This document shows, one piece after another, positions 19,311 to 27,258 of a DNA stretch of 64,000 nucleotides. The notes under the pieces are model-generated. The model saw only the letters and a program-made list of their open reading frames with translations, did no database searches and was not told the origin of the DNA. This stretch comes from Megamonas sp. UBA1799 (lineage in GTDB: Bacteria; Bacillota; Negativicutes; Selenomonadales; Selenomonadaceae), in assembly GCA_002319815.1 (NCBI GenBank), contig DCFR01000065.1, positions 41,229-105,228 on the forward strand, written 5' to 3'. Position 1 is the stretch's first letter; each line of letters starts with the position of its first letter. The position numbers and the translations under genes were made by a program.

Positions 19311-19829
19311 ATGGGCGGCTGGAAACTTTATGTTTATATGGCTTTTTTTTTGGCGATGGGCATTGTTTTTCAGGGGCTGCGCTGGCTGCTGCCGCTGCCG
19401 CCTCCGGTATCGATGTTCTTGATTGGCAGTCTGGTGAATATGACGCTGCTGCTGGCGATGCGCATTACCCGGCGGCGCCGGGCGGCATGCATCGGGCTGC
19501 TGCTGCCGCTGGTGGCTTTTCTGCAGGGGCAGCTGCCAATTGTGCCCATGGTATTTTTGATTGGAATCGGCAATGCGGCATACGTTTTATGGGCGAATCA
19601 CTACTGGAAACATTTGTCCGTTTGGACGGCACCACTGCTTAAAGCTTTGCTTTTGTATGGCGGAACCAAAGGACTGCTTTTCGCTTTGGGACTGACGGGG
19701 CCGCCTGCGGCAGCGCTGCTGTTTATGATGAGCTGGCCTCAGGTGTTTACCGGAGCGGCGGGTATTTTTCTGGCGCGCTGTCTGCTGCCGCGGCTGCGAT
19801 TTTTTTCTTATACTGGCGAAAATAAGTAA
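19311..19829 (+). CDS. Membrane protein of unknown function
   Basis: The 172-residue product has about five to six hydrophobic helices and few charged residues between them. It resembles substrate-specific (S) components of ECF transporters in size and layout, but I see no diagnostic motif. ATG 19311 follows GGGGGAGAG; an upstream in-frame ATG at 19263 overlaps the CDF stop and lacks a site. It is probably co-transcribed with the CDF gene. Confidence 0.55.
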   Translation: MGGWKLYVYMAFFLAMGIVFQGLRWLLPLPPPVSMFLIGSLVNMTLLLAMRITRRRRAACIGLLLPLVAFLQGQLPIVPMVFLIGIGNAAYVLWANHYWKHLSVWTAPLLKALLLYGGTKGLLFALGLTGPPAAALLFMMSWPQVFTGAAGIFLARCLLPRLRFFSYTGENK

Positions 19830-19855
19830 AAAAATAAGTTTTTGATGTTTACAGG

Positions 19856-19884
19856 TTGACACTTTATTAAAACTGGCGTATAGT
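19856..19884 (+). promoter_or_regulatory. Promoter of the cstA T-box transcript
   Basis: Consensus TTGACA (19856-19861) and TATAGT (19879-19884) with a 17-base spacer. Confidence 0.9.
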
Positions 19885-19890
19885 GATCTG

Positions 19891-20178
19891 CAATAGGATA
19901 TTCTAAATGCCATGATTCAGGACAAGAATAAGCGGAAGATGTCTTTTGCAGAGAGCCGTTCGTTGCTGAGAGAACGACAGGACAGCCGATTATCTATCCC
20001 CTGACAGTAGAAAGCTGAAATGCTATGCAGAAGTAGGCGGTTACGGGGCCTCACCGTTACAAGAGGGCTGTTTTGCCGGGAGCAGAACAGACAGAGCTGG
20101 CTGTGTTTTGTGCAGCAAGTGAAGTGGTATCGCGGAGTAGACTCCGTCTTCATGTTTTATGGGGACGGAGTTTTTTTG
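19891..20178 (+). ncRNA. T-box leader of the cstA-like gene
   Basis: The leader has a T-box motif GAAGTGGTATCGCGG (20121-20135, one change from the consensus ACCGCG). Behind it is a terminator with arms ACTCCGTC (20141-20148) and GACGGAGT (20164-20171) and a T run. Stem I carries TGCAGAGAGCCG, matching the serA leader in this window, and a hairpin CGTTC/GAACG in the place of the distal loop. By alignment to the serA leader the specifier lies within CTATCCCC near 19991-19999; TAT (Tyr), ATC (Ile) or CTA (Leu) are all possible, and I cannot decide. The leader implies regulation by tRNA charging. Confidence 0.85.
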
Positions 20179-20248
20179 TTGCTTTTACATGCCTTTAGAG
20201 AATCCTGGAATCGCAGTAAGTTTTGTTTTCTGGAAAGAGGTCTTGACT

Positions 20249-21937
20249 ATGAATGGGTTACTATTGGTCGGAGCGGCTATGGTGGTTTTTGTGACGGCAT
20301 ATAGGATGTATGGGCGTTGGCTGGCGCGTACCTGGGGAATAGATCCGCAGGCGGTTACGCCGGCAAAGCGATTGGAGGACGGACAGGATTTTTCACCGGC
20401 TTCGCGCTTTACCGTCTTTGCGCATCAGTTTTCCTCAATTACAGGCGCCGGACCGGTGACCGGGCCGATTATTGCCGCAATGTTTGGCTGGCTGCCGGCG
20501 TTTCTTTGGCTGCTGGTTGGCGGGGTGTTTTTTGGCGCAGTGCAGGATTTTACGGCGTTGTATGCATCGGTTAAAAATGACGGCAAGTCAATGGGTATGT
20601 TGATTGAGCAATATGTGGGCAAAACTGGTCGACGGTTGTTTCTGCTCTTTTGCTGGTTGTTTACGCTGCTGGTCATCGCCGCTTTTGCCGATATTGTTGC
20701 CAATACCTTCCAGGGATTTACTAAAGACGGCGGACTGGCGACGCCCAATGCCGCAGCGGCGTCTATTTCTATGCTGTACATTTTCGTGGCTATGGCCTTT
20801 GGCGTATTTATCCGTCGGGTACAACCGGGCGGCGGAGTTAAGCTGGCGGTTGGACTGGTGCTGATTGTCGGTATGCTGGCGGCGGGCATTGCGCATCCGT
20901 TGTATTTTGACAGTCAGGTCTGGCGTTATGTAGTCTTTGCGTATTGCTTTATTGCCTCCGTGCTGCCTATGTGGCTTTTGATGCAGCCGCGTGATTATCT
21001 GAGTTCTTTTTTATTGTTGGGAATGGTCGCTGGCGGCGTCCTGGGCGTATTGGTCGCGCAGCCAGTCATTCACATGCCGGCTTTTGTTGGCTTTGAGGTC
21101 AATGGCAAACCGCTTTTCCCCATTCTGTTCATTACAATTGCCTGCGGCGCGGTGTCGGGTTTTCACAGTCTGGTATCGTCCGGCACTTCATCAAAATCGG
21201 TATCAAATGAAAAAGACATGCTGCCGGTCGGCTATGGATCGATGCTGGTCGAGTCGCTGCTTGGCGTTGTAGCGCTGGTCATTGCTTGCTCGGCAGCGGT
21301 TGACGGCGTCTTGCCAAAGGGAACGCCATTCCAGACCTTTTCCGGGGCGGTGGCAGGATTTTTGACGATGTTTGGCCTACCGCAGGATGCAGCCGCCTGC
21401 ATTATGACGATGTGCGTATCGGCGCTGGCGATGACGACGATTGATTCCGTGGCTCGCATTGGCCGGATGTCTTTTCAAGAGCTTTTTGCTCCGGCAGCGG
21501 GGGAAAGAACCACCGGCCTGACTGCATTCCTTGGCAATTCTTATATTGCGACGGCAATCACGCTGGCGTTTAGCTATTTGCTTTGTCTGGCCGGCTATAT
21601 GAATATATGGCCGCTGTTTGGCGCCGCCAACCAGCTTTTGTCCGCGTTGGTTTTGATTGCGCTGGCGGTGTTTTTGCGGACGACCGGCCGGCAGGGCTGG
21701 ATGCTTTATGTGCCGATGTCGGTTATGTTTTGTGTGACCATGACGGCTCTGGTCATGAGCGTGTATGGCATCTGGGTGAAGCTGATGCAGGGCGGTTTTG
21801 TATTCATGATTGACGGCGTGCAGCTGCTGCTGGCGCTGGCGCTGATGACGCTGGCCATTTTGGTTGTCAAGCATTGCGGGCAGGAATTGCTGGCAGCCGA
21901 AAACGGGGAGCGGAAAGCAGCGGCAGAAGTTGAGTGA
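20249..21937 (+). CDS. cstA: CstA-family transporter (peptide, amino acid or pyruvate uptake)
   Basis: The 562-residue product has many membrane helices and the CstA hallmarks RFTVFAHQFSSITGAGPVTGPIIAAMFGWLPAFLW, GGVFFGAVQDFTAL and HSLVSSGTSSKSVSNEKD. It is shorter than E. coli CstA (about 700 residues), in line with shorter Firmicutes homologues. Known members import peptides or pyruvate. The T-box upstream suggests that here the substrate feeds a particular amino acid pool. ATG 20249 follows AAAGAGG; the longer open frame runs into the terminator. Confidence 0.9.
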   Translation: MNGLLLVGAAMVVFVTAYRMYGRWLARTWGIDPQAVTPAKRLEDGQDFSPASRFTVFAHQFSSITGAGPVTGPIIAAMFGWLPAFLWLLVGGVFFGAVQDFTALYASVKNDGKSMGMLIEQYVGKTGRRLFLLFCWLFTLLVIAAFADIVANTFQGFTKDGGLATPNAAAASISMLYIFVAMAFGVFIRRVQPGGGVKLAVGLVLIVGMLAAGIAHPLYFDSQVWRYVVFAYCFIASVLPMWLLMQPRDYLSSFLLLGMVAGGVLGVLVAQPVIHMPAFVGFEVNGKPLFPILFITIACGAVSGFHSLVSSGTSSKSVSNEKDMLPVGYGSMLVESLLGVVALVIACSAAVDGVLPKGTPFQTFSGAVAGFLTMFGLPQDAAACIMTMCVSALAMTTIDSVARIGRMSFQELFAPAAGERTTGLTAFLGNSYIATAITLAFSYLLCLAGYMNIWPLFGAANQLLSALVLIALAVFLRTTGRQGWMLYVPMSVMFCVTMTALVMSVYGIWVKLMQGGFVFMIDGVQLLLALALMTLAILVVKHCGQELLAAENGERKAAAEVE

Positions 21938-21992
21938 ACGGCAAAAAACAAGTCAATCTGTCTTACAGGAAAGAAAATTGCCAATAGAGGAT

Positions 21993-22030
21993 ATTGTCAA
22001 AGCAGAAAAATGCTTTGGCAATATTTTTTT
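21993..22030 (+). terminator. Intrinsic terminator after cstA
   Basis: ATTGTCAAAGCA pairs with TGCTTTGGCAAT, followed by a T run. Confidence 0.88.
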
Positions 22031-22089
22031 TAACCGCGTGGCTCTAAGTGAATCCAGTCAATATTAAGACCAGCTGATAAATGATGCCC

Positions 22090-22118
22090 TTGCCAAAAAT
22101 AAATATGGTATATATAAT
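22090..22118 (+). promoter_or_regulatory. Promoter of the hutP-like gene
   Basis: TTGCCA (22090-22095) and TATAAT (22113-22118) with a 17-base spacer. The transcript would have a leader of about 100 bases. Confidence 0.75.
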
Positions 22119-22227
22119 AAAGCCAATGGATTTTCCCGTCAAAAACCGACTTCCGGAAAAGGTACTGACGAATGAAAGCTCAGATATGCGTTGCAGAAGC
22201 AGACGTGATGAAGGGTGGAGAGTCAGA

Positions 22228-22659
22228 GTGGACACGATTAAGAGGATGATCAATGGCGTAGGATCGGCGGCGATGCTGATTGCGATGACGAAGACGATAG
22301 TAGACGAGCAAGATATAAAACAATATTTGACGGATGCCGGCTATAAATATGCGGTGACCGAACTTGGCGGCAATACTGTTAAGGGAGATTTTCAGGGGCG
22401 GGCGACCAAGGCTTTGATCGGCGCGGTGCTGAATACGCATTTGGTGGAAAAAACCTCCTATGAGCTGCATGCCGTTCTGCATGCGGCGATGGACGCCGGA
22501 ATGGGCAGTATGCTCAATGTTTCCCGCGCCGCCGACATGTCGGTGAAAATGGCAGTGGTGCGAAAGGACCATTGGGTGGCCGTGGCCATTTTTGGCGAGT
22601 CGGCGGTTTACTATACAACGAATCATGAGCGGGCAGGCTTAGGCGTGATGCATATTTAA
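22228..22659 (+). CDS. HutP-family RNA-binding antiterminator
   Basis: The 143-residue product matches the length and pattern of Bacillus HutP. The HxxxH pair in YELHAVLHAAMDA (His81, His85) corresponds to HutP HALYHATMEA, and His133 in TTNHERAGLGVMHI corresponds to HutP LEHETFGVGINHI. In HutP these three His bind the divalent metal needed for RNA binding. HutP hexamers bind NAG triplets in the hut leader and prevent terminator formation. GTG 22228 has GGAG 7 bases upstream; the open frame starting earlier (22081) covers the promoter. No histidine-utilisation genes are present; instead the mad operon starts 40 bases downstream. I infer it controls the mad leaders, not hut. Confidence 0.85.
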   Translation: MDTIKRMINGVGSAAMLIAMTKTIVDEQDIKQYLTDAGYKYAVTELGGNTVKGDFQGRATKALIGAVLNTHLVEKTSYELHAVLHAAMDAGMGSMLNVSRAADMSVKMAVVRKDHWVAVAIFGESAVYYTTNHERAGLGVMHI

Positions 22660-22698
22660 TGATAAATGAAAAAAGTCTGAAATTCTTTTTAAAAGGGA

Positions 22699-22727
22699 TT
22701 GACTTTTGTTTGCCAAATAGGTATCAT
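22699..22727 (+). promoter_or_regulatory. Promoter of the mad operon
   Basis: TTGACT (22699-22704) and TATCAT (22722-22727) with a 17-base spacer; transcription should begin near 22734. Confidence 0.88.
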
Positions 22728-22733
22728 GTAATT

Positions 22734-22868
22734 AGTGTGAAGTTCCTGCTGCAAAGCTGCAGCGGAACGTGAGTGTAAGAGACTGGATTCCAAAGGTTTC
22801 TTCCGTATAACTGCATAATTGAGAGAGATTGAGTGATTTTATCACGAGCAGTCTCTCTCTATTTTTTT
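22734..22868 (+). ncRNA. mad leader 1: structured RNA ending in an intrinsic terminator
   Basis: A first hairpin (22742-22768) has arms GTTCC/GGAAC and GCTGC/GCAGC with one bulged T. The terminator hairpin has outer arms GAGAGAGA (22821-22828) and TCTCTCTC (22852-22859), inner arms GTGAT/ATCAC, and a T run (22862-22868). Its 5' side carries the element GAGAGAGATTGAGTGAT, rich in NAG triplets and repeated in mad leader 2. There is no T-box sequence and I recognise no riboswitch class. Antitermination by the adjacent HutP-like protein is inferred. Confidence 0.75.
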
Positions 22869-22941
22869 GCCGGTTTATCAGATTCCGGATATGGTGGACG
22901 GCGGCAGTTTGCAAAATCAAAGGCAGAAAGGAGCATTTTTT

Positions 22942-23079
22942 ATGGGTGTTGTAGCATACGCCGGCATGGCATATGGCCTGACGGCAGTCATTTCTTTAGC
23001 AGTAATTGGTTTGATTGTTATTATGGATAAGGTTATGGGGAAAGGCAATACAGAGGATGAGGGAGGTACTGACGAATAA
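22942..23079 (+). CDS. 45-residue single-span membrane protein, candidate small subunit of the Na+ pump
   Basis: The product has one hydrophobic segment (about residues 8-28) and a charged, acidic C-terminal tail. This layout resembles OadG/MmdD-type small subunits of Na+-translocating decarboxylases, though it is shorter and I cannot assign it by sequence. ATG 22942 follows AAAGGAG. Its stop overlaps the madB start (TAATG), which suggests tight translational coupling and a joint role. Confidence 0.65.
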   Translation: MGVVAYAGMAYGLTAVISLAVIGLIVIMDKVMGKGNTEDEGGTDE

Positions 23080-24290
23080 TGGAAATGTTGATTAAATTAT
23101 TCCCTGGTATCGGCAGTTTGTTTGTTCAGGACCCGGTAATTGCCGGATCTCGTATCGTTTTGATTGTTTTAGGTTTTGTGCTGGCTTATTACGGCTATAA
23201 GAGAACTTTGGAGCCGCTCATTATGGTTCCAATGGGCATCGGCATGATTTGCATCAATGCCAGCGTATTGTTTCTTGCGAATGGGCAGCCGGGGACGCTG
23301 TTTTTAGACCCGCTGATTTCTGATCCGAACCAGTTGATGAATATTATGCAGGTAAACTTCCTGCAGCCAATTTACAATTTTACGTTTAGTAATAGTCTGG
23401 TCGCTTGTATGGTGTTCCTGGGTGTTGGCGCTATGTGCGAAATCGGTTTTATTGTGGCGAATCCCTGGGTCAGCATCATCATCGCGATTTTTGCCGAAGC
23501 AGGCACATTTGCTACCTTGATTCTGGGCGTATGGCTTGGCCTCGCTCCGAATGAAGCGATCGCGGTGGCTTCCATCGGCGGTGCCGATGGCCCGATGGTA
23601 CTGTTTACATCGTTGATGGCTGCGCCGGATTTGTTTGTACCGATTTCAGTTATTGCTTATTTGTATCTGAGCCTGACTTATGCCGGCTATCCTTGGATTG
23701 TGAAATGGATGGTGCCAAAGAAATATCGGGCAATGGATATCATTGCTGATATGCCGGAAGTTTCCAAGAAATCAAAGTTTATTTTTATCGTTATTTCCTG
23801 CGGCGTTCTTTGCTTGCTGTTGCCGATGGGCGGACCGCTGATTATGTCGTTCTTCCTCGGTATGGCGATCAAGGAATCGGGCATTGTGCCTTATCAGGAA
23901 CTGGTAGAAAATACGGTTCTTTATATGGCCACGCTGCTGCTTGGCTTGCTGCTGGGCTGCTTGTGCGAGGCGTCGACGCTGCTCAATGGTAAGGTGTTCA
24001 TTATCGTTGCGCTGGGTATCTTTGCTCTGGCCGTTTCCGGTGTAGTTGGCGTTATTGGCGGCTGGGTTGTTTATTGGTTTAAAGGCGGTAAGAACTTTAA
24101 CCCGGTTGTTGGTATTGCCGGTGTTTCCTGTGTGCCGTCAACGGCAAAAATTGCGCAGCATGCGGCAGAGGATGAAAATCCGTTTGCTGTTGTCCTGCCG
24201 GTTGCTATGGGCGCTAATGTTGCCGGTGTTATTGTATCGGCAGTTGCTTGCGGCGTTCTGATTTCCACGATTGATATGATCATGAAATAA
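23079..24290 (+). CDS. madB: Na+-translocating carboxybiotin decarboxylase, beta subunit (MadB/OadB type)
   Basis: The 403-residue membrane protein shows the OadB-family motif VASIGGADGPMVLFTS, with the Asp used for Na+ and proton transfer in the family, and SCVPSTAKIAQHAAEDENP near the C-terminus. It decarboxylates carboxybiotin on the carrier MadF and couples this to Na+ export. In other decarboxylases OadB sits with OadA/OadG; here the neighbours are malonate-specific, so MadB is the best call. Confidence 0.92.
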   Translation: MEMLIKLFPGIGSLFVQDPVIAGSRIVLIVLGFVLAYYGYKRTLEPLIMVPMGIGMICINASVLFLANGQPGTLFLDPLISDPNQLMNIMQVNFLQPIYNFTFSNSLVACMVFLGVGAMCEIGFIVANPWVSIIIAIFAEAGTFATLILGVWLGLAPNEAIAVASIGGADGPMVLFTSLMAAPDLFVPISVIAYLYLSLTYAGYPWIVKWMVPKKYRAMDIIADMPEVSKKSKFIFIVISCGVLCLLLPMGGPLIMSFFLGMAIKESGIVPYQELVENTVLYMATLLLGLLLGCLCEASTLLNGKVFIIVALGIFALAVSGVVGVIGGWVVYWFKGGKNFNPVVGIAGVSCVPSTAKIAQHAAEDENPFAVVLPVAMGANVAGVIVSAVACGVLISTIDMIMK

Positions 24291-24309
24291 CAGCAAGGAC
24301 GGATGGGCA

Positions 24310-25089
24310 ATGAAAACCAATCAGGATGGTTACCCTGAACTCAAAGGTAAGCCTTTGTGTTTTTACCAAATATTACCCTCGACGAATGACAAAGCCAGAG
24401 TGTGGGCCGAGCAGGGTGCTGCCGAAGGGACAATCGTGCAGGCGGATTGCCAGACGGCAGGACACGGACGCATGGGACGCACCTGGCAGTCTCCGCCGGG
24501 AAAAGGATTGTGGTTTTCCCTGTTGCTGCGACCGCAGATCCACCCGCAATTTGCGGCGCAGGCAACGTTATTGGTGGCAGTGGCGCTGGTCGAAACTTTG
24601 CGTTTTGTAACCAACGTCAGCTGTCAAATTAAATGGCCCAATGATATTTTGTATAAAGACAAAAAAATCTGCGGTATTTTGTCAGAAATGAAGCTGACGC
24701 CGGCAGGCGAAGTTGATTATATTATTGCCGGGGTTGGTTTGAATGTAAATATGGAGCGCTGCGATTTCCCTGAAGACCTGATAGATCGGGCCTCGTCGCT
24801 GGCGATTCTGACCGGACGGCAGTGGGATCGAAATCTCTTGCTGCAGGCATTCCGGAGCTGCATGGAAAAGTGGTATGGGTTGTGGCTGGCCGATGGATTT
24901 GAGTGTATACGTGATGAGTGGCTGGCGCATAATTGTACTCTTGGCAGGCAGGTTCAGGTCAAAGATGACGATCGAGTGATTTTCTGCGGCAGGGCTAAAG
25001 CCCTGCAGGCGGATGGCAGCCTGGTCGTTCAGGACGATGCTGGCCGCGAAGAATGCTTCAATTTTGGCGAGATCAGTATCCGCTTTTAA
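24310..25089 (+). CDS. birA: Biotin--protein ligase (BirA-type, without DNA-binding domain)
   Basis: The 259-residue product has the biotin ligase catalytic core: TAGHGRMGRTWQSPPGKGLWFS (nucleotide-binding glycine-rich loop) and CQIKWPNDILYKDKKICGILSEM. A C-terminal SH3-like domain follows. The N-terminal winged helix of bifunctional BirA is absent, so it should not act as a repressor. Its place between madB and madA suggests that it biotinylates the MadF carriers. Confidence 0.93.
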   Translation: MKTNQDGYPELKGKPLCFYQILPSTNDKARVWAEQGAAEGTIVQADCQTAGHGRMGRTWQSPPGKGLWFSLLLRPQIHPQFAAQATLLVAVALVETLRFVTNVSCQIKWPNDILYKDKKICGILSEMKLTPAGEVDYIIAGVGLNVNMERCDFPEDLIDRASSLAILTGRQWDRNLLLQAFRSCMEKWYGLWLADGFECIRDEWLAHNCTLGRQVQVKDDDRVIFCGRAKALQADGSLVVQDDAGREECFNFGEISIRF

Positions 25090-25135
25090 ATTTTCAGCGG
25101 TTGGATAGTGGCTCAGATAACTTCATAGTGGCGAA

Positions 25136-25200
25136 TGAGAGAGTGAGTGATAAAAGCTTCCGGCAGCAGCCGGAAGGCTTTTTGCCGCGCTCTCTTTTTT
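25136..25200 (+). ncRNA. mad leader 2: AG-rich element and intrinsic terminator before madA
   Basis: The element TGAGAGAGTGAGTGAT (25136-25151) repeats that of mad leader 1 with a two-base deletion. A strong inner hairpin follows with arms AAAAGCTTCCGGC (25052+100 = 25152-25164) and GCCGGAAGGCTTTT (25169-25182). An outer pairing of GAGAG with CTCTC (25090-25094 in the second half, i.e. 25190-25194) is followed by six T residues. Either hairpin could stop transcription between birA and madA. Confidence 0.72.
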
Positions 25201-25238
25201 GTTATAAAAGATTTTCAAAGAAGAAAGGAGCAATGGTA

Positions 25239-26912
25239 ATGGAATTCAAAAGTACGCGACGTGAGTGGAATACTCTGCAGAAAGATACGCTGGAAAGAAA
25301 AAGCGCGGCAGACCAGTACGTCAAAGAAGGAAAGATTGTTGATGCAAAGGACACCGTAGCTTTGCTGGAAACAGTAATCAAGCCGTATGACAAGGTGAAT
25401 ATTGAGGGCAACAATCAGAAGCAGGCAGATTTTTTGGCAAAGAAGCTGTGTGAGGTTGATCCGTCTAAGGTGCATGATCTTCATATGGTGCAGTCCGTTT
25501 TGACTTTGCCGGAACATCTGGATGTTTTTGAAAAAGGAATTGCCAAAAAGCTGGATATGTCTTTTTCTGGTCCGCAGGCTGGCCGGATTGCTCAGTTTTT
25601 GCAAGAAAAAAAGCTGGAACTCGGTGCTATTCATACGTATCTGGAACTTTATGGGCGTTATTTCGTTGACTTGACACCGAAAGTAGCGTTGGTTGCGGCT
25701 ACCATGGCTGATCGGGACGGCAATTTATTTACCGGATTCAGCACGGAGGATACGCCGGTTATTGTTGAAGCAACAAAATTCCGTCAGGGTATTGTCGTCG
25801 CGCAGGTCAATAAGATCGTAGATAAGCTGCCGCGCGTTGATATTCCGGGTGATTGGGTGGACTATGTTATTGAATCGCCGAAACCATTCTATATTGAACC
25901 GCTCTTTACCCGCGATCCGGCACTCATTACCGATGCGCAGATTCTCAAGGCCATGATGGCTATCAAGGGAATTTATGGCGAATATGGCGTTGAACGCTTA
26001 AATCATGGCATCGGCTTTGATACGGCCGCCATTGAGCTTTTGCTGCCGACTTATGGCGAAGAACTGGGCTTAAAAGGAAAAATCTGCAAACATTTCATTC
26101 TGAATCCGCATCCAACTTTGATTCCGGCGATTGAAAGCGGCTGGGTGGAGTCGGTTCACAGCTTTGGCGGCGAACTTGGCATGGAGGATTATGTAGCGGC
26201 CCGCAGCGATGTGTTTTTTGTCGGCCCGGATGGGTCTATGCGCTCGAATCGCGCCTTTTCGCAGACGGCCGGTCATTATGCGATCGATATGTTTATTGGC
26301 GGAACGCTGCAGATTGATCCGTACGGCAACAGCAGTACGGCGACGGCCAGCCGCGTAGCTGGTTTTGGCGGAGCGCCGAATATGGGCTGTGACGCTAAAG
26401 GACGCCGCCATTCGACGGCGGCCTGGCTGAAAGTAGGCGACGAGTATGCGCTGAAAGATCAGCTGTATGGACCGGTTCGCCGCGGCAAACGTCTGGTTGT
26501 CCAGATTGCCGAGACTTTCCGTGAAAAACTGGCGCCGGGCTTTGTTGAGGAACTGGATGCTTTCGCGTTGGCGAAAAACGCCAAACTGCCGATTGAACCG
26601 GTTATGCTTTATGGCGATGATCTGACGCATATTATTACAGAGGAAGGCATCGCTTATCTGCATAAGTGCGGCAGTATGGAAGAGCGCACGGCGGCCATTC
26701 GCGGTATTGCCGGGTTTACGGAAGTCGGCATGAAGGCTGATCCCAAAGAGACAAAGCGGCTTCGGACGGCCGGCATTATTAAGACGCCGGATGATCTGGG
26801 CATTGATATCGGACGCGCCAATCGCTCCATGCTGGCGGCTAAAAATGTGCATGAGCTGGTTGAATGGTCGCATGGGTTGTACAATCCACCGGCGAAATTC
26901 AGAAACTGGTAA
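25239..26912 (+). CDS. madA: Malonate decarboxylase alpha subunit: acetyl-ACP:malonate ACP transferase
   Basis: The 557-residue product belongs to the MdcA/MadA family (TPKVALVAATMADRDGNLFTGFSTEDTPVIVEATKFRQG; LYGDDLTHIITEEGIAYL). It exchanges the acetyl group on the ACP for malonyl, freeing acetate and giving malonyl-ACP. ATG 25239 has AAAGGAG 8 bases upstream; ATG 25233 would be too close. The gene follows a terminator-bearing leader and begins the run madA-E-C-D-H-G-F. Confidence 0.95.
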   Translation: MEFKSTRREWNTLQKDTLERKSAADQYVKEGKIVDAKDTVALLETVIKPYDKVNIEGNNQKQADFLAKKLCEVDPSKVHDLHMVQSVLTLPEHLDVFEKGIAKKLDMSFSGPQAGRIAQFLQEKKLELGAIHTYLELYGRYFVDLTPKVALVAATMADRDGNLFTGFSTEDTPVIVEATKFRQGIVVAQVNKIVDKLPRVDIPGDWVDYVIESPKPFYIEPLFTRDPALITDAQILKAMMAIKGIYGEYGVERLNHGIGFDTAAIELLLPTYGEELGLKGKICKHFILNPHPTLIPAIESGWVESVHSFGGELGMEDYVAARSDVFFVGPDGSMRSNRAFSQTAGHYAIDMFIGGTLQIDPYGNSSTATASRVAGFGGAPNMGCDAKGRRHSTAAWLKVGDEYALKDQLYGPVRRGKRLVVQIAETFREKLAPGFVEELDAFALAKNAKLPIEPVMLYGDDLTHIITEEGIAYLHKCGSMEERTAAIRGIAGFTEVGMKADPKETKRLRTAGIIKTPDDLGIDIGRANRSMLAAKNVHELVEWSHGLYNPPAKFRNW

Positions 26913-26929
26913 TAAAGGAGGAGATTAGC

Positions 26930-27256
26930 GTGGCATTACAAACTTTAAATTTTGAATTTCAGGCCGAGACACCGGAGACGATGACGAAAGAATGGTCCCA
27001 TCTGGGTGTTACCGGTTCGGGAGATCTGGAAGTATTGATGGAAAAGAAAAACCTTGGCGGCAAGGTGCAGGCTAAGGTCGTTACTCCGGTCAAAGGGTTT
27101 GATGAGGTTTGGCGGAGAATGCTGGGCAAGTTTGTCAACGATTGTCAGGTCGGCGATGTCAGCATCGAAATCAATGATGACAACGCAACTCCTATCGTGG
27201 TTTATATGAGACTTCGCCAGGCGTGGGCCGAATCAAGTGAAAAGGAGGCTGAGTAA
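26930..27256 (+). CDS. madE: Malonate decarboxylase acyl carrier protein (delta subunit)
   Basis: The 108-residue product matches MdcC/MadE. The Ser in LGVTGSGDLEVLMEKK is the expected attachment site of the 2'-(5''-phosphoribosyl)-3'-dephospho-CoA group. The GTG start at 26930 follows AAAGGAGGAG. It lies 17 bases after madA and two bases before madC. Confidence 0.93.
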   Translation: MALQTLNFEFQAETPETMTKEWSHLGVTGSGDLEVLMEKKNLGGKVQAKVVTPVKGFDEVWRRMLGKFVNDCQVGDVSIEINDDNATPIVVYMRLRQAWAESSEKEAE

Positions 27257-27258
27257 GC

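Noticed and set aside
22734..22868. T-box or known riboswitch in mad leader 1
   Set aside because: It lacks the TGG-ACCGCG motif, and its hairpins do not match a riboswitch class I know.
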